Assembly (NCBI GenBank): GCA_012934845.2
Contig: WNNJ02002011.1
Coordinates: 248,001 to 312,000 of the forward strand
DNA from: Pomphorhynchus laevis
Taxonomy: Eukaryota > Acanthocephala > Palaeacanthocephala > Echinorhynchida > Pomphorhynchidae
DNA length: 64,000 nucleotides
Direction: 5' to 3'
This document shows, in pieces, positions 1 through 12,284 of the stretch. A program made the translations under genes and the position numbers. The stretch's first letter is position 1. The number at the start of each line of letters is the position of its first letter. Below the pieces are notes generated by a model. It did not search any database. It saw only the letters and a program-made list of their open reading frames with translations, and was not told the DNA's origin.

Positions 1-2099
1 ACTAACGCTTCTTTAATATCTACTAAACCTAGATTTGTATAAAGCGTATTCAAATCGTACTATTTATATTCTGAAAATTTATTCCTTTTGTTTGTTCTAC
101 AAATTCTTTCGTAGAATTAATACTGAAATAGTGTTTTATACCAGTATTAATTTCGATTACCTTGCAATATTTTTTAAAGTATGCTTTAATTACTTTAAGT
201 ATTTTATTCATATAGACAGAAAGCGGTTTTAATGTACATTTAAAAGCACTACATATGAACCTAGGTTTTATTGGATTTTTATGTAATTTTAGATTCCAAT
301 ATAATATAGGTATAGTTTTATTATCTAATTCAACCTCTATACCCTTAAAATCGTTATTTTATAAATTGTTAGTGCGAAAAATCGCTTGAAACTGTGGTCC
401 AGGAGCCAAAATGGCTACGATTAATTTTTAATCCATATTTTGCTGCTGAATAACTTGACTTCGATCATCAGCTCTAGCACACTTTAGCAATAACTGAAGG
501 TTATTAGCTCCCATAGCACAGTTTAACACTATCCGATACAATATAAATTGTATACAATATTTATGTGACGGATCTCATATAACTAGATGAGCTAAATTGC
601 TTTCCGGGATCCATCTTTTGAATTCTCTTTAAATAAATTGGCAAGGTTTTAACCGGAAAAAGTAGTGAAAATTTGCATGTAGCAAAATTTCACTACTTTT
701 TGTCAATTTCAAATTTTTTTCGAATTCTTTTTGTAGTGAAAGGTTTTTTTCCGGTTTTTCTTAAGACTTCATTAAGTATTTAAAAGTTTATAGAGAGGGC
801 AAAGATGATATTTTGAACGAAGATAAACATGGCATTGTCGTAAATTTATCGTCAGAAATTCTCACATTCTAGTATACATTCTAGTATCTTATATGAATAC
901 CAGTATATACCGGTCTATTAATGTTAGCTGATTATTTATCTAATAAATTACGTTAGGTATTTACTTACCTGGTTTAAATATTTAGTAAAATATTCATTAA
1001 ATATAATGGAGTAATATTATAAAAATATAATATTAATATTATATATTATATATAATAATTATTTTAATTAATAAATATTAATTAAAATAATTATTAATAA
1101 TTTTTATTATTAATAAATATTTTATTATAAAATAGTATATATTATAATATATTTAATATTAATATTTTATATTAATATTATATATATTTTTATAAAATAT
1201 GTTTTATTATTTCTAAAACGCTATTTAACGTAAAAATATACATCTAATAGCTTACTGCATTTTAACGTTCTTGTATCTGATAATTGGTATATCAACGTTA
1301 GTTGTGATGTTTATCGGATTTTCTTGGATAACTGGAGATATGTTGCGGTCTTGCAATGCTTTAGATATTAGAGATCTGTAAAAATGTCGTTGATTTCCCC
1401 TATGTTGAAATTTTGATGTACAGCAAATGTTTAAAAAATTTAAATTGTTACCCGTGAACATTATTTCTATCTAAGCGTTCAATCGTCCTTCTATCAAAAT
1501 CAAGCCGCAGTAATCCTCGACCGACAATGTTACTCAGCTGATGATTGAATTGATTTGCCAGCATAAACATTACCGACGGACTGACTCTAAGAATTGGTAA
1601 TTGATTCTTGTATGCAGCGAAATCCAGAATAAGCTAATGAATATTTATAGAATATTTAAATTTACGTAAATACGTAATATATAGCAGAATATCATGAATA
1701 TATTTTAAAATATAAAATATAAATTTAATATATTATTATTTATATTATTATTTATTATTATATTATTATTTATATTTATATCAATAATATAAGTATAAAT
1801 TTAAAATATAATTTCAAAAGGTTCCATGGACAATGGCTGCGTTTGCTATTTACTCCATAGCCAAATAATTAATGGATCAAAATAAATTAGTTGGAATTAT
1901 TAATTTATTTGACTATCAATTAATTCATATTCATTCACAAATGTCTAATGTGTTTAATTATAATTAACCTCTTTCATTTCTAATATTAGTTTTTAAAAAT
2001 TCTGTTGTGGAATTTAAACAAAATTGTGTTTTGGTTATTATTTTTGAATATTATTATTGATATATTATTGATATATTATTATATATTATTAATATTATT
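1..2099. other. AT-rich non-coding DNA, no gene seen
   Basis: Nothing here reads as protein coding on either strand. It contains low-complexity AT tracts (about 1010-1200 and 1680-1810) and a hairpin at 657-701. The short open frames are AT-rich chance reading frames without splice or family support. Confidence 0.6.
645..760. repeat. Nested inverted repeat (small foldback)
   Basis: Inner arms at 657-676 and 682-701 (aaaaagtagtgaaaatttgc and its near-perfect complement) are separated by 5 bp. An outer pair surrounds them: aaccggaaaaa near 651-661 pairs with tttttccggtt near 746-756. A foldback or MITE remnant is the simplest reading. No target duplication was identified. Confidence 0.5.
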
Positions 2100-2629
2100 A
2101 TGTAAAAACTGTTCTTGTGCCCGAGCAGGTAGATCGTGCACAAACTGCTTTGTAGGGTCTAGATGTTCAAATCGATCGGAACAAATGTCAACATGCATGA
2201 ACGTCGAGAGTTCGATTGAAGGGCCATCAATAAAACAAGCTGATTCTAATAGTTATAACCACCTCTCTTCTAATCTCTGTTTTTAGGATAAAACAGAATT
2301 TGTCACCTTAGATTTAATATGTACAGAAGACAATTGTTCGTTGAGAACACTAGTTCGTCGCCGCGCTCTATATCACGAAACTTTTTCTTGCAAGATTTTC
2401 TCTGCGGTGCTTGTTCAGCGAAGCGCCACAATTTATACGAAAACGCTCTTCGTTCCGCAGAGAATTCAATTAACGCACTGAAAACGGAAAACAATGAACT
2501 TATGGAAATCGTTAATAAGTTTCCTAATCTGACTTCGGATGATAGGAATAGCAAAAGTGGCGAAAGTATTTACCCAGAGCCAAGATCTCTCCAAAACAAT
2601 CCCAGACCAAACCATATGACTTCCAATGG

Positions 2630-3449
2630 GTGGGAGTACTCAGGTTTCAGACAGATATTGCAGACTCTTGTTCGCTTCTTCTATATAATGTAGAAGGATT
2701 TAAATGTTTAATGTCAGAAGAATTTAATAGTTGGGTTCGGCTGTTCGATATTGTAATACTAACTGAAACGTTCTCCACAACATCCATTTCTCTGTCTTGT
2801 TTTTATTCCTTTGATATTCCTGCAGTAATGGCAAAACGTGGTCGCCCTAGTGGGGGGGGGCTTTAGTTGCAATAAAACGCATAATATCACAATGGTCTTT
2901 AGTTATTCTGATAACGCGATACTTGTAGATTCTGCCACCCTATCAATAATCGGATGTTATTTCAACCCTAATCATTCCACATCTGACATTATTAACGAAT
3001 TGTTTTCTTTTTTAAGCGAGTCAGTTTGCTCTAAAACTGTTGTAATTGCAGGTGATTTTAATGCACGTTTTGAACTGCCTATCCCCGAGAAACTTCGTCT
3101 ACTGTGTATATTTTTTGAGTCAATGAACACTAAACCGCACGTACCATCAGAAAAATGGTCATACGGGGCTCCAAACGGAAAATCTTGTATTGATATAGTT
3201 TTCAACAATGCCTCAATAATACGCATGAAATTAGAATTATCTTACTCATGGACTCTTACACGTAAGCATAAACCCGTAAATTTCCGTTTCTTAAATTCAT
3301 ATAAACATCCAGAACAACCGAAAACTTCTAATCACAGCAGGGTATTACAGACTCAAAAGCTAAATGTTTCTAAGATTAAAGCAGCTTTTCAATTTCTCAA
3401 AGAACGGAAATATGATATAGTCTTAATTGTATCTCGAAGGCGATTCTAA
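2630..3449 (+). pseudogene. LINE family A endonuclease domain, frameshifted
   Basis: This is an exonuclease-endonuclease-phosphatase (APE) fold that would nick target DNA during retrotransposition. The N-terminal part reads LLYNVEGFKC...FDIVILTETF, matching the usual start motif in which the conserved E follows the strand ending ILTE. After a 9-G tract at 2852-2860 the frame is lost: the expected continuation GGALVAIKRIISQW lies in the third frame, while the longest open frame resumes at 2838. VVIAGDFNARF (near 3040-3072) is the conserved GDFN motif. The C-terminal part has NGKSCIDIVF, the usual S-x-IDY/F-like catalytic end. All the key blocks are present, but no single frame joins them. Confidence 0.75.
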
Positions 3450-3481
3450 GCGCATGTTCACATAAGAAGGTACGAAACATA

Positions 3482-4654
3482 ATGCCTCATCTTAAGAAAA
3501 TTATGCATATCCCGACTTGGCTTCGTAGACTTCAATCTCGTCTTATATCTGAAAGCAGAAGGCGTCGTTATGAATTGCACGTATCGGATAGTTATACTCA
3601 ATTGAGACGCTTGTATAACACACGCATGCGCGAGTATAAAAATGCAACATTAATTGCGATGGAAGCTGATCGTTTAGATAGTGCGGAACTGTACCCATGG
3701 AAAATAAAACCAAAACAAAAAGATGACGGATCTAGAGTTCCTTTAGATAAATGGCTTGTTCATTTAAAAAAAGTATTACATGATGATTCTATCATCGTCC
3801 TAAATAGCATTCAAAGCTCGACTAGAAATATCCCGATTACGCTGGCAGACTCAGATCCAATTAACTCTTTGATTAATAGTGAGGAAGTTGAATCAGCACT
3901 GTTACGCATGACAAACAAAAACGCCACTGGTCCCGATGACGTTTGTGTAGAACATCTGAAATCGTCTCTCCCACTTCTTAGCAATTATTGGTTACATAGG
4001 TTTAACTCGTTTCTATGTGGAGATCCGCTGCCTCAGGAATGGAGAGAGGGAATGGTAAAGGTTCTTTATAAAGGTAAGTGTAATAGATATCTCCCTAATT
4101 CATATCGTGGTATGTCGCTCCTGAGTCATTCATACAAACTCTTGATGCAGATCGTTTGTATACGACTAATTAGATATCGGCAGCATTTACTTGCATTTGA
4201 GCAATATGGATTTCGACAAGACAGAAGTACGAGTAATGCTCTGAGAGTTTTACGAGCATTTGTAATAGAAAAGTTCGAAACGCATAAATCACTCTACACG
4301 ATTTTTGTGGACTTTGAGAAGGCTTTTAATTCCATAGATCGAAACTTATTATTGAGAAAGGTTGAACATGGCGCTAAAGTATATGGCCGCTTTCTTCAAC
4401 TTATAAGCAGCATCCTTCAACCAAGTTCACTTAGAATATTTGACGGGATTCAGTTTTCACAATCCTTTTGCGTAAACCGTGGTGTCTTGCAAGGAGATCC
4501 TCTTAGCCCCCTACTTTTTGCTTTCTTCATTATGGACCTTCCAAACTGCCTATGTCGAAATTTGAATAGGGTATGGTCAGTGATGTATGCAGATGATCTT
4601 GCCATAGTGTCGGATACTATATCCTCTTCTCAAAGGGCCTTAGATGCGTTGTAA
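3482..4654 (+). pseudogene. LINE family A reverse transcriptase, 390-codon open frame
   Basis: This long open frame carries the non-LTR reverse transcriptase core. Motifs in order: KNATGPDDV (pre-RT block), WREGMVKVLYKGK and YRGMSLLSHSYKL (blocks 1-2), EQYGFRQDRST (block 2a), TIFVDFEKAFNSIDR (catalytic Asp block A), VLQGDPLSPLLF (block B) and MYADDLA (catalytic YADD, block C). It stops at 4654 just after block C. The thumb continues in another frame from 4660 and in a further piece at 4721-4999, so the copy is broken by a small indel or substitution. It is the least decayed RT in the window. Confidence 0.85.
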
Positions 4655-4720
4655 CATTATTTACATCTAACAAAATGAAGGTTAACATCGAAAAGACCAA
4701 AGTCGTCAAGTTTCGTAAGG

Positions 4721-5206
4721 GTGGTCCACGATGCAAGCATGATCAGCTTACTTACATTTCATAACGAGTCGCTGGAATTTTCGCGTTTGTATACTTATCT
4801 AGGAATGTACCTCACTTCGCGTTGGAGTTTTGTTGATCACTTGGAACGCAAGGCGACAAAAATAATTACGGCAACGAGTTTGATCCATAATCTGGGGAGT
4901 ATCTCTTTCGAGGGTGCATTGAGGTATTTCAAAGTCATGTTGTTGCCCATGATTAGTTATGGTCTTTCCGTTGTATGGAATGATTTGACTTACCGGTAAT
5001 TTCATGCAGCTCGACAGATGTCAGGCAAGATTCTTAAAGCGCATAGTGGGAGTTTCACCAAAGACATCATCCACACTAGTTTCTACCTTGGCAGATGTCC
5101 CATCTATCTGCGCAATCTTCTTAAAATGGTCGAAACTGTTAATTATACTGCAAATCTAGAATATTTAATAAGAAAGTATCGGGGATTGATCCGGGACACT
5201 TTTTAA
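4721..5206 (+). pseudogene. LINE family A C-terminal region, interrupted
   Basis: Two open pieces follow the RT: 4721-4999, with LYTYLGMYLTSRWSFVDHL and MLLPMISYG, and 5018-5206. These match the post-RT thumb and connector of LINE proteins, in which YLG and the KVMLLPxxSYG-like block are typical. The same blocks recur at 43184-43396 as KYFDVMLLSILSHG, confirming a shared family. A stop near 4998 splits the two pieces. The region ends in a short 3' UTR-like stretch. Confidence 0.7.
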
Positions 5207-5240
5207 CGCCAGTTGCCTGTCAACAGCATTGGAAAAATTG

Positions 5241-6370
5241 ACACAATTGTAAGCGGCCATTAGTTTGGCGTTTCCCTACTCATGGGTATCACGATATGAT
5301 TTGTCGTATACACATTCCTTTACATTCGCGATCGTCGTGCTGTTCGTGCAAATTTTGTTTGTGTGCTTGCAGGTATTTGCTTCATATTTTCGAATGTCCA
5401 TATTTGCAGCATTTGAGTTTGCAAGATATCGATCGTATGAAGTAAAGTGCACGATCTATCTAAGACCTTTCAAGAGGAACAGTGCAGAAGCATTAGGGGC
5501 ATAGTATATGACGAAGAGAAGATGCAATATATTGGTACAACGTCTAACATCAGCATCCGAATTTAATTCACATTTAATTTTCAACATTCTCCCGTATTTA
5601 ATAGATGTATGTCACAAAAAATGTTTTATCTGAGTGATGTTCGATAATCACCAATTAAATTTGGTTTATGGGTTACTTTTGAATATTTATAACATTTTCA
5701 TTCTGCATTATTTACAGTTTAGTAAATAATGTTGAACATTTACAGAAAACAATAAATTCTAATAATTGTAAATTATTTAGAATAAATAATTTTAAGTAAT
5801 TTTAATAAATAACTAAATTTTTAGTTTACTGTGAAAGATAAAACATTCATAATAATTAGATTTTTATTAGCCTACCACTCTACTAAGTATATCCAGTTCA
5901 TTTCCGTCAACAATGATCAAAAGTTGTCGAATTTCATTAGTCATCATCGCAAATATGTTATCAATTCTAAAAAATACAAAATTCATTATTTTTGAAAAAA
6001 TATTGGTTAAAAATATTAAATCCTGACAATAAAGCTGTTTCCTTACAGCTGTTTCGGTAGAAAACAGGTGTAAGTTCGTAACCATTATATACAGACTACT
6101 TATGGAAACATATTAACCGGTCGTAACTTATGGAAACGTTATAACATGTTTTCAAATGTCGTAACATTTTTTTAAATCAATTTAATTTTTTAAATTAAAA
6201 TTTTATATTTTTTTCTTACAAAAATGTAAGAAAATATAAAAAATACAAAACATTTTGTAACACGATTAAGTATTAAGTATTAAATGCCAAATTTTTATTT
6301 AGCATTTAAATGGCAAATGAAATATCCAATTAATTATTAAAAGATAATTATGAGCAACATTTTTAATGTT
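5241..6370. other. Non-coding, repeat-rich
   Basis: The open frame at 5265-5504 follows the LINE and may be its 3' tail; no domain is recognisable. From 5500 the sequence is AT-rich. Between 6040 and 6150 the phrase acttatggaaacgttataa occurs in variant forms, and it returns near 7100, suggesting fragments of one dispersed repeat. No host gene is visible. Confidence 0.45.
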
Positions 6371-6610
6371 GCGATTATAAAAATATCTATTTTGTCATCC
6401 TTTGACAAAATATGTAAGAAAAATATTTCAATTTTTTAATTAAATAATTATCAAGCGATTATAAAAATATTTATTTTGTCATCCTTTGACAATAAATGTA
6501 AGAAAAATATTTCAATTTTTTAATTAAATAATTATCAAGCGGTTATAAAAAAATACTTATTTTGTCATCCTTTGACAAAAAATGTAAGAAAATATGAAAA
6601 ATACAAAACA
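6371..6610. repeat. 84-bp tandem repeat, about 2.8 copies
   Basis: Units start at 6371, 6455 and 6539. Each begins gcgattataaaaata or gcggttataaaa and contains the short inverted repeat tgtcatcctttgaca followed by tgtaagaaaa. Copies 1 and 2 differ at only a few positions. Copy 3 is cut short near 6600. A related block (agaaaatataaaaaatacaa) precedes the array near 6230. Confidence 0.85.
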
Positions 6611-8150
6611 TTTTGTAACGTCTTTAAAATCAAATAGAACTATAATAACGAGAACATAATTTATTACGAAAAATAAATTTTCTTTCAATGATTAAAATAT
6701 TTCTCGATTAAATATTTCAATAGCTTGAACTATCAACAAGAATAAACAAAATCAACCTCGAATATTACAATTCCTTAATAAGTGTATTATTTTACATTGA
6801 CCAGACTGGCTGATCTCTAAATATATGGATTATTGTATTTTTATAAGACGCTCGAAATAAATTAAAATAAAATTTGCGTTTATTTGTTTTAACATTTCAT
6901 ATGCTTTAATAAATACAAAATTCATAGTTGAAAGTCAGTTTAGACAAAAATATTGGTTCTTAAAATTTGACTAATTCAAAATACTTTAAAACTATGTCAG
7001 ATATTGATATGAAATTTATCACTCCATTTACCGATATTATATTGGATTCCAACTATAACCATGTTTCGGTTTAAGTTGGTAAACGGTTTGGACAGTCTAC
7101 TTATGGAAACGTTATAAGCAGGATTTTTATATTTTTACAAAACGCTCGGTTTTTATATTTCATTTTTTGCTAAAATAATTTTGATGTTTATTTGTTTTAA
7201 CATTTTATCAGTACGACAATAATTGTACTTTATAATCAATAATAAATAATTATAATTATTAATTATATAATAATTATATAATCAATAATTATTACCAGAA
7301 GAATATTTAATTAAAAACAATAAAAAAAACGATTTTGCAGCTCAGTAATATTAGCAAATGCCGTGGTATCAGCATCATCATCCTGCAGATTGTATTCAAA
7401 CGGAGAAAAATAATGGCGATCAATAATTCATAGATTAAGTTTTGTATTTTTATTTAAATAATCTGTGATTAATCACGATTGCGGGTAATGTAAGTTGAAT
7501 TTTCTCAGCAAATGTGAAAATTATTTGCTTAATTATCTACTTAATTGATAATGAACATTATGTCAATGTATATTCATATATATTTAAAATAATTGTCAAT
7601 ACTATAATTTATAATAAATGCATAAGCTGATATACATGTGCAATCATTGTTACAGTTGAAAGTTTTCATGAAACTACACGTTGCATTAATCCAATCTACA
7701 AACCAACAGCAGTACTCTACATTTCAGTATTGGTGAAACTCATCAGCTACTGATACAATACCTACGTTTTACGTTTTGTTCATTTTAACGATCACTCGAT
7801 TCGCTTGTTTTATTAGCAATTATATTGAATGAAATATTTTCTTATTACATTTTGTAAATTTAACTGAAATCATTTCTGATTTTAAAAGCTAATTTCATTT
7901 TAAGAAGAAATTTATTTCACTCTCTCCAATTCAATCGATATTTCTATCGTTATTTTCAATAAATTGTAAATTGAAAAAGGATTTATCAAATTATCTTATT
8001 TGATAAATCACTTATTTGACTACTATTTTAAAATTGTTCTGGATTTTATTTATCAAATTATTACTGAGGATTTTATTAAGTTAAATTTTTGCACAAAACG
8101 TGTAATATAAACATAATACTCGCGCCAATGCAATTGTGAAAAGTTTTGAC
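6611..8150. other. AT-rich non-coding DNA
   Basis: No exon or conserved open frame was found. It contains fragments resembling 5.9-6.1 kb (near 6900-7120), AT palindromic tracts near 7200-7290, and the hammerhead-like motif at 7707-7752. Confidence 0.45.
7707..7752 (-). ncRNA. Hammerhead-ribozyme-like motif, weak stem II
   Basis: Read on the minus strand: CAGUAG (7752-7747), CUGAUGA (7746-7740), 14 nt, GAAA (7725-7722), 7 nt, UA (7714-7713), CUGCUG (7712-7707). CAGUAG pairs with CUGCUG as a 6-bp stem I (one G-U) directly flanking the core, as in a type I hammerhead cleaved after the A. The 14-nt segment forms no convincing stem II, and stem III is at most two pairs. It is likely a relic or a dimer-dependent minimal form. 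Confidence 0.35.
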
Positions 8151-8674
8151 TCAAAGCCCTTTAGTGCTTGTCGCGGAGAAATACTCGAACTGCTTGGTGG
8201 ACACCAACAGCTGGAGATGTTGTCCAAAAGAAGAAGCTGGCTGATAAGGCAACTTTGTCAGATAAATTAGTGGAAGCTGTAGACAATTACTGAAAGGCGA
8301 AGAGAGCTTCAACTTGAGCAGTTACCGAAGCGAAGAAGGTTACTTGGGAGAAATTTAGAGAGCACTTAGAACTTATCATAGGTCAGATTCGAAGATACTC
8401 TGAGGGACGATCAGGAACCTTGGTGTTGGAAAGAAGAAAATTCCTTAAACTGTATATGGCAAAAAAATCTATGCTGACTGACATTGGAGTCTTTTTTATA
8501 TTTGTAGAGCCTTTAGAACCAACGGAAGAGCTCATCTCTTTAAAAGAGGTCATTGATATTGTTAAGAAACTTCGTATTGGCTAGTCTTCTGAAGTTGATG
8601 AGATTCGACCTGAAGATTTAAAGACTTTTTACACTGCTGGTATAAAATAGCTAAGAAGGATCTTCAACGTTGTA

Positions 8675-9290
8675 TTGAAATCGGGCAAGGTTCCTAGACA
8701 ATGGCGAACTGGGATGGTGGTACAAATATTTAAAAAAGGTGACCGAAGAGTGTGTTCCAATTATCAGGGCGTCACTCTTCTTAGTCAAACTGTTAAGCTT
8801 TTTGCTAACATTCTTGAGTTAAGGATGCAGCCTCTAGTTGAAGGACAGTTACAAGAAAAACAATGCGGCTTTCATCCAGGTTTTGGGACTGCGGATCAGC
8901 TCTTTACTCTCTCAACTACCCTGGAACGGTCTTGGAAGTTCGCTCAACCGGTTTACATGTGCTATATAGATTTGAAAAAGGGGTTCGACCGAGTTCTAAG
9001 AGAGAGGTTGTTAGAGGTACTATGGTAGTATGAAGTACCACACTATCTTCAGGTAGCTGCGGCTTCTCTGTATGAACAAAGTATGAGTTGCATTCGTATT
9101 CTAAGTAGGAAGTATAAATCATTTCTAGTAGGCATTGGGCTTCGTCAGGGTTGTCCTTTGTCCCCATTTTTGTTCATTGTTTACATGGACAACATTTCGA
9201 GACGGGCTGTTCTGATTAATGTCGTTTTCAGATTGGTTTCATCAGAATACCACCTCTGTTATTTGCAAATTATGTTGTCTTGTTGGTTAT
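8675..9290 (+). pseudogene. LINE family B reverse transcriptase fragments
   Basis: The first piece (8675-9028) contains PRQWRTGMVV, IFKKGDRR, NYQGVTLLS, KQCGFHPGFGTADQLFTL and VYMCYIDLKKGFDRV, which are RT blocks 1, 2, 2a and A, including the catalytic Asp of YIDL. A stop follows at 9027. A second piece from 9083 gives CIRILSRKYKSF, GIGLRQGCPLSPFLF (block B) and VYMDNISRR. The catalytic YADD block is not preserved in frame. Sequence identity to the consensus pattern remains high, so this copy is not extremely old. Confidence 0.8.
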
Positions 9291-9430
9291 TGTCCTGAAT
9301 ACTTACAATGCTTACTAGATCGATTTACGATGGAATTCCAAGCGGCATGGATGTTGGTTAGTACTTTCAAGACTGTCTCTATGTGCTCGTCTCGGATTCA
9401 GGTGTCAATGTCAATTCGGATTGGGAAAAA

Positions 9431-9530
9431 GGTTCTTCCTGATGTAGAGGATTTTAATCCTCTAGTATTAGGTTCTTCCTGATGTAGAGGATTTTAATCC
9501 TCTAGTATTAGGTTCTTCTTAATACTAGAG
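9431..9530. repeat. 40-bp tandem duplication inside LINE B
   Basis: Two exact 40-bp units at 9431-9470 and 9471-9510 begin ggttcttcctgatgtagagg. A partial third copy begins at 9511 (ggttcttctt) and switches to the complementary arm aatactagagga. Each unit contains the palindrome tagaggattttaatcctcta, so the expansion probably arose by slippage at a hairpin. Confidence 0.85.
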
Positions 9531-10020
9531 GATTTCAAGTATCTTGAAGTAACTATCTTTCGTGGTTAAGAGGGAATTAAGTCTTCGGGCAAAGCTTTTG
9601 ATTTACCACGCAATCTTTGGGCTATCCTAACTTATGGTCATGAACTTTGGGTTATGACAGAAAGGATAATATCTCGGATACAGGCGACCGAAATGAGGTA
9701 TTAGCATTAGAGATAAGGTTAAGAATTCGGTCCTTCGAAATGGACTCGAAGTAAATTTGCTGCTTCTCTAATCAAAGAAATTCAGTTGAGGTGGTTAGGA
9801 CACGTTCTAAGGATATCTAGGGATGGCCTTTCTCGGAGGATTTTCTAGGCCGGACTCCCTAGAAAGAGACCTCGATGTAAACCTCAATACCAGTGGAGTG
9901 ATCAAATCTCGAAACTGGGCGAAGACTGCCTTGGGCTATCTGAAAAAGAACTCTGGTCTGTCGCCCTGGATCGGAATGTCTGGAGTAGTTCGGTTCGTGC
10001 ACTGCTTCACGACTTGACAC

Positions 10021-10828
10021 TCGGACCCGTGGTTGACAGGAAAAATATTGTAAATTATTTGTTCTTTCTTGTCAAGAAATTGTTACTCAAATTTTACTCA
10101 AATCAAATCATTTGAAATTTTAAGATCTAAAACTGCAATTTTTATAAGTGAAACCGCTATATGTAATGGCGGTTGTTTTCACGTTTTTAATAAAAATATA
10201 CGATAAATGTTTGTATAATAAAAACATATGATACAAATGATAAAATTTGAATTAAAAATGAATTAACAAATTATAAGGCTTTCACATTAAAACTAAACTT
10301 GTGTCAGGAAATACTGGAAATCTATTAAACATCCGTAATTATTCATTAATTGCACAAATGTGGAAACAGTTGCGCATATTATTTAAAAAATTTTAATAAA
10401 AATTTGATAATCAGCGTTTTTATTTTAAATTGAAAGTATAAAGTGAGTTATTTATCTTATTGTATTATTTTCTGTAATTATAAGAATTTTATTTATTTAA
10501 AAAGGAATTATTGAAAAATTACAATCATAATTATTCTGATAATTATTCTAATAATTTACAAATAATTACTATAATAATAAGTAATTATTATTAATAATTA
10601 ATTAATTATTTATTATCAATAATTTAGATTAAATCAGTAATTAAAATTTGTTTATTACTTAACGATTTGAAATAGTACAAAATTATAATTACAAAAATTA
10701 GCCAAATCATTTTGTATGCTTTTATCGATATCATTTATTTATCTATGTTTTAAATATTTAATACCGGTATGTTGGTGATTATCTATTGTGTTTTCTAAAA
10801 GTTCTTTTTTTATAGCTGCATCCATTCA
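10021..10828. other. AT-rich non-coding DNA
   Basis: Very AT-rich intergenic sequence after LINE B. It has runs of taata around 10540-10640 and no coding signal on either strand. Confidence 0.5.
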
Positions 10829-12134
10829 TCATTCGGTTCTTGTAAAAAAGAAGGATATTCGTTGTTTCCTTGACGGAATATATGTTAGTAAAAAATGAAC
10901 ATGCGAATAAAACACAGTATTTTATGTTTAATATTTTGATTTTTAAATCAGCAAGCTTCAAAATAAAGGAGGTTTTCAAATTGAATGATTTAATTTTCTC
11001 AATTTTTGTTTGGTTTGCACAAATTGGTTATTTTCTGTTTTTTAGGTTTCTGTTTTTAAATATACATAGTATTATGTTTTAAATCGATGTAAAAGACAAT
11101 TTATATCACAGGATGAAAAAGAAATTTCATTTAAGATTTAAAACATTTTCAAATATTTCATCTATATATTTCGATAAAAATTAAAAAAGTTTAAATATTT
11201 CTATATACTTGGAAAAAATATTTGTTTAATCAACACTATTTTAAATTAGTCCTTACTATATATTTGACTCTCTACAAGCTAATTATGAAGTTAAAATGAA
11301 ATGTCTCATTACCTACTTGCCCTAAGCTTCGGCCAGTAAATTGAAGGATGTTTTTCTCTGGAGAGAATATCAACCACAATTTTGATTATTGGTGTTTCGA
11401 ACAGATCTTCGGTTATACGCATCGCGGGTGTCATTGAATTAGTCATTGGACTAAAATACTAAAGCATAAAATATAACCTTTTATTTGATATATTCATTAA
11501 ATAATGAAAGCAAATCGATTTTTAAAAATTGTGATAATAAGCCCTTAAGAAAAATTAGTTTTAAAATTAAAAATTCGGAATAATGCTTAAGTACAATGTT
11601 TTAAATTTTGAAAATACAATTTTTTAAATTTCAAGCTTTTAAATTTCAATTTTTAATTTTAACTTGACATAAATATAAATTCTATAAAATCTTACATAAT
11701 TATTTATTATTTATTTTTATTTATATATCGTGTTAAATACGTAGTCTCAGTTATTTAATCAGATTATGTATCACATCGATGCATATTTTAATATTTTATT
11801 ATAATAATTTTTTTAATTTAGAGCCTGGAATATTGCACTTGCTGTAACTTACTGCTGGACAAACTTTCAATTTCAAGATAAATAAATTATAATCAATAAA
11901 TGTTAATAAATTAGATAATTTTTTATCATTTAAAGACGTCGATTTTTATTATGTTTTTAAGAGTTTTTTATTTAATTTATTTAAAAAGGAACTTTACGAT
12001 TTGCTATTGACAACTTACCAATAAAGTGGGAAAGTGTGAAACTTTATAGATTGCACATATTTCCTCATATTCGCAGTTGATACTCCCAAATTGGACAACG
12101 GCATTCCAACCTTAACAGATGAATCGATAATTGA
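10829..12134 (-). CDS. Unrecognised host gene, 3' exons (partial)
   Basis: Three candidate exons fit by splice signal and phase. Exon 12019-12134 (ttag acceptor, GTAAGT donor, ends phase 2) encodes SIIDSSVKVG...HTFPLY. Exon 11313-11450 (tttag acceptor, GTAATG donor) continues in phase with PMTNSMTPAMRITEDLFETP, then IIKIVVDILSREKHPSIYWP. A short final exon 10829-10868 would add RKQRISFFFTRTE and a stop. The first two join without a frame break and have normal codon use for a protein in this AT-rich DNA, so I think they are real; the last is weaker. I recognise no domain family. Upstream exons must lie above 12134, where a repeat arm (12285-13725) begins, so the gene may be split by a long intron or truncated. 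Confidence 0.5.
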
Positions 12135-12284
12135 CTAATTGATAAAGAATTCATTTCGATAACATTGATGTAAAAAAACTTAAAATAATAAAAATTTAAT
12201 GGTTTAACAAACTTAAAGTAAAATTAAAATTTAAAGGAAAGCTTTTATTTATAAGAATAACGAAAAATAATATTTTTAAATACT

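Larger units (their letters stand above)
2100..5240 (+). mobile_element. APE-type LINE retrotransposon copy, frameshifted (family A)
   Basis: Order on the + strand: a cysteine-rich stretch (about 2100-2190, motif CKNCSCARAGRSCTNC), a linker, an apurinic-type endonuclease, reverse transcriptase, and a C-terminal region ending near 5206. Open frames change at least four times (near 2286, 2690, 2855 and 4655), and stops separate the 3' pieces, so this copy cannot encode one protein. RT signatures are clear: FVDFEKAFNSIDR, QGDPLSPLLF and MYADD. A related 3' fragment lies at 42880-43590. The exact 5' and 3' ends and target duplication were not resolved. The order APE then RT, with no RNase H seen, suits a Jockey/CR1/L2-like clade, but clade placement is inference. 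Confidence 0.85.
8160..10020 (+). mobile_element. Second decayed non-LTR retrotransposon (family B)
   Basis: A plus-strand LINE with many stops. Pieces in order: a pre-RT block near 8570-8640 (SSEVDEIRPEDLK), an RT core from 8675, a second RT piece from 9083, a degenerate thumb, and a C-terminal block near 9780-10015 reading QLRWLGHVLR then GLPRKRPRCK. The last two are typical of LINE C-termini in the RTE and related groups, whose proteins end with an RWxGHxxR block and a basic GxPxxRxR stretch. No endonuclease is visible upstream, so the copy is 5'-truncated or decayed. It differs from family A. Confidence 0.8.

Noticed and set aside
35-232. Short + strand open frame rich in F, Y and I
   Set aside because: Composition is what AT-rich non-coding DNA gives by chance; no splice or family support.
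6371-6610. CRISPR-like array
   Set aside because: Contiguous 84-bp tandem units without unique spacers in a eukaryotic context.
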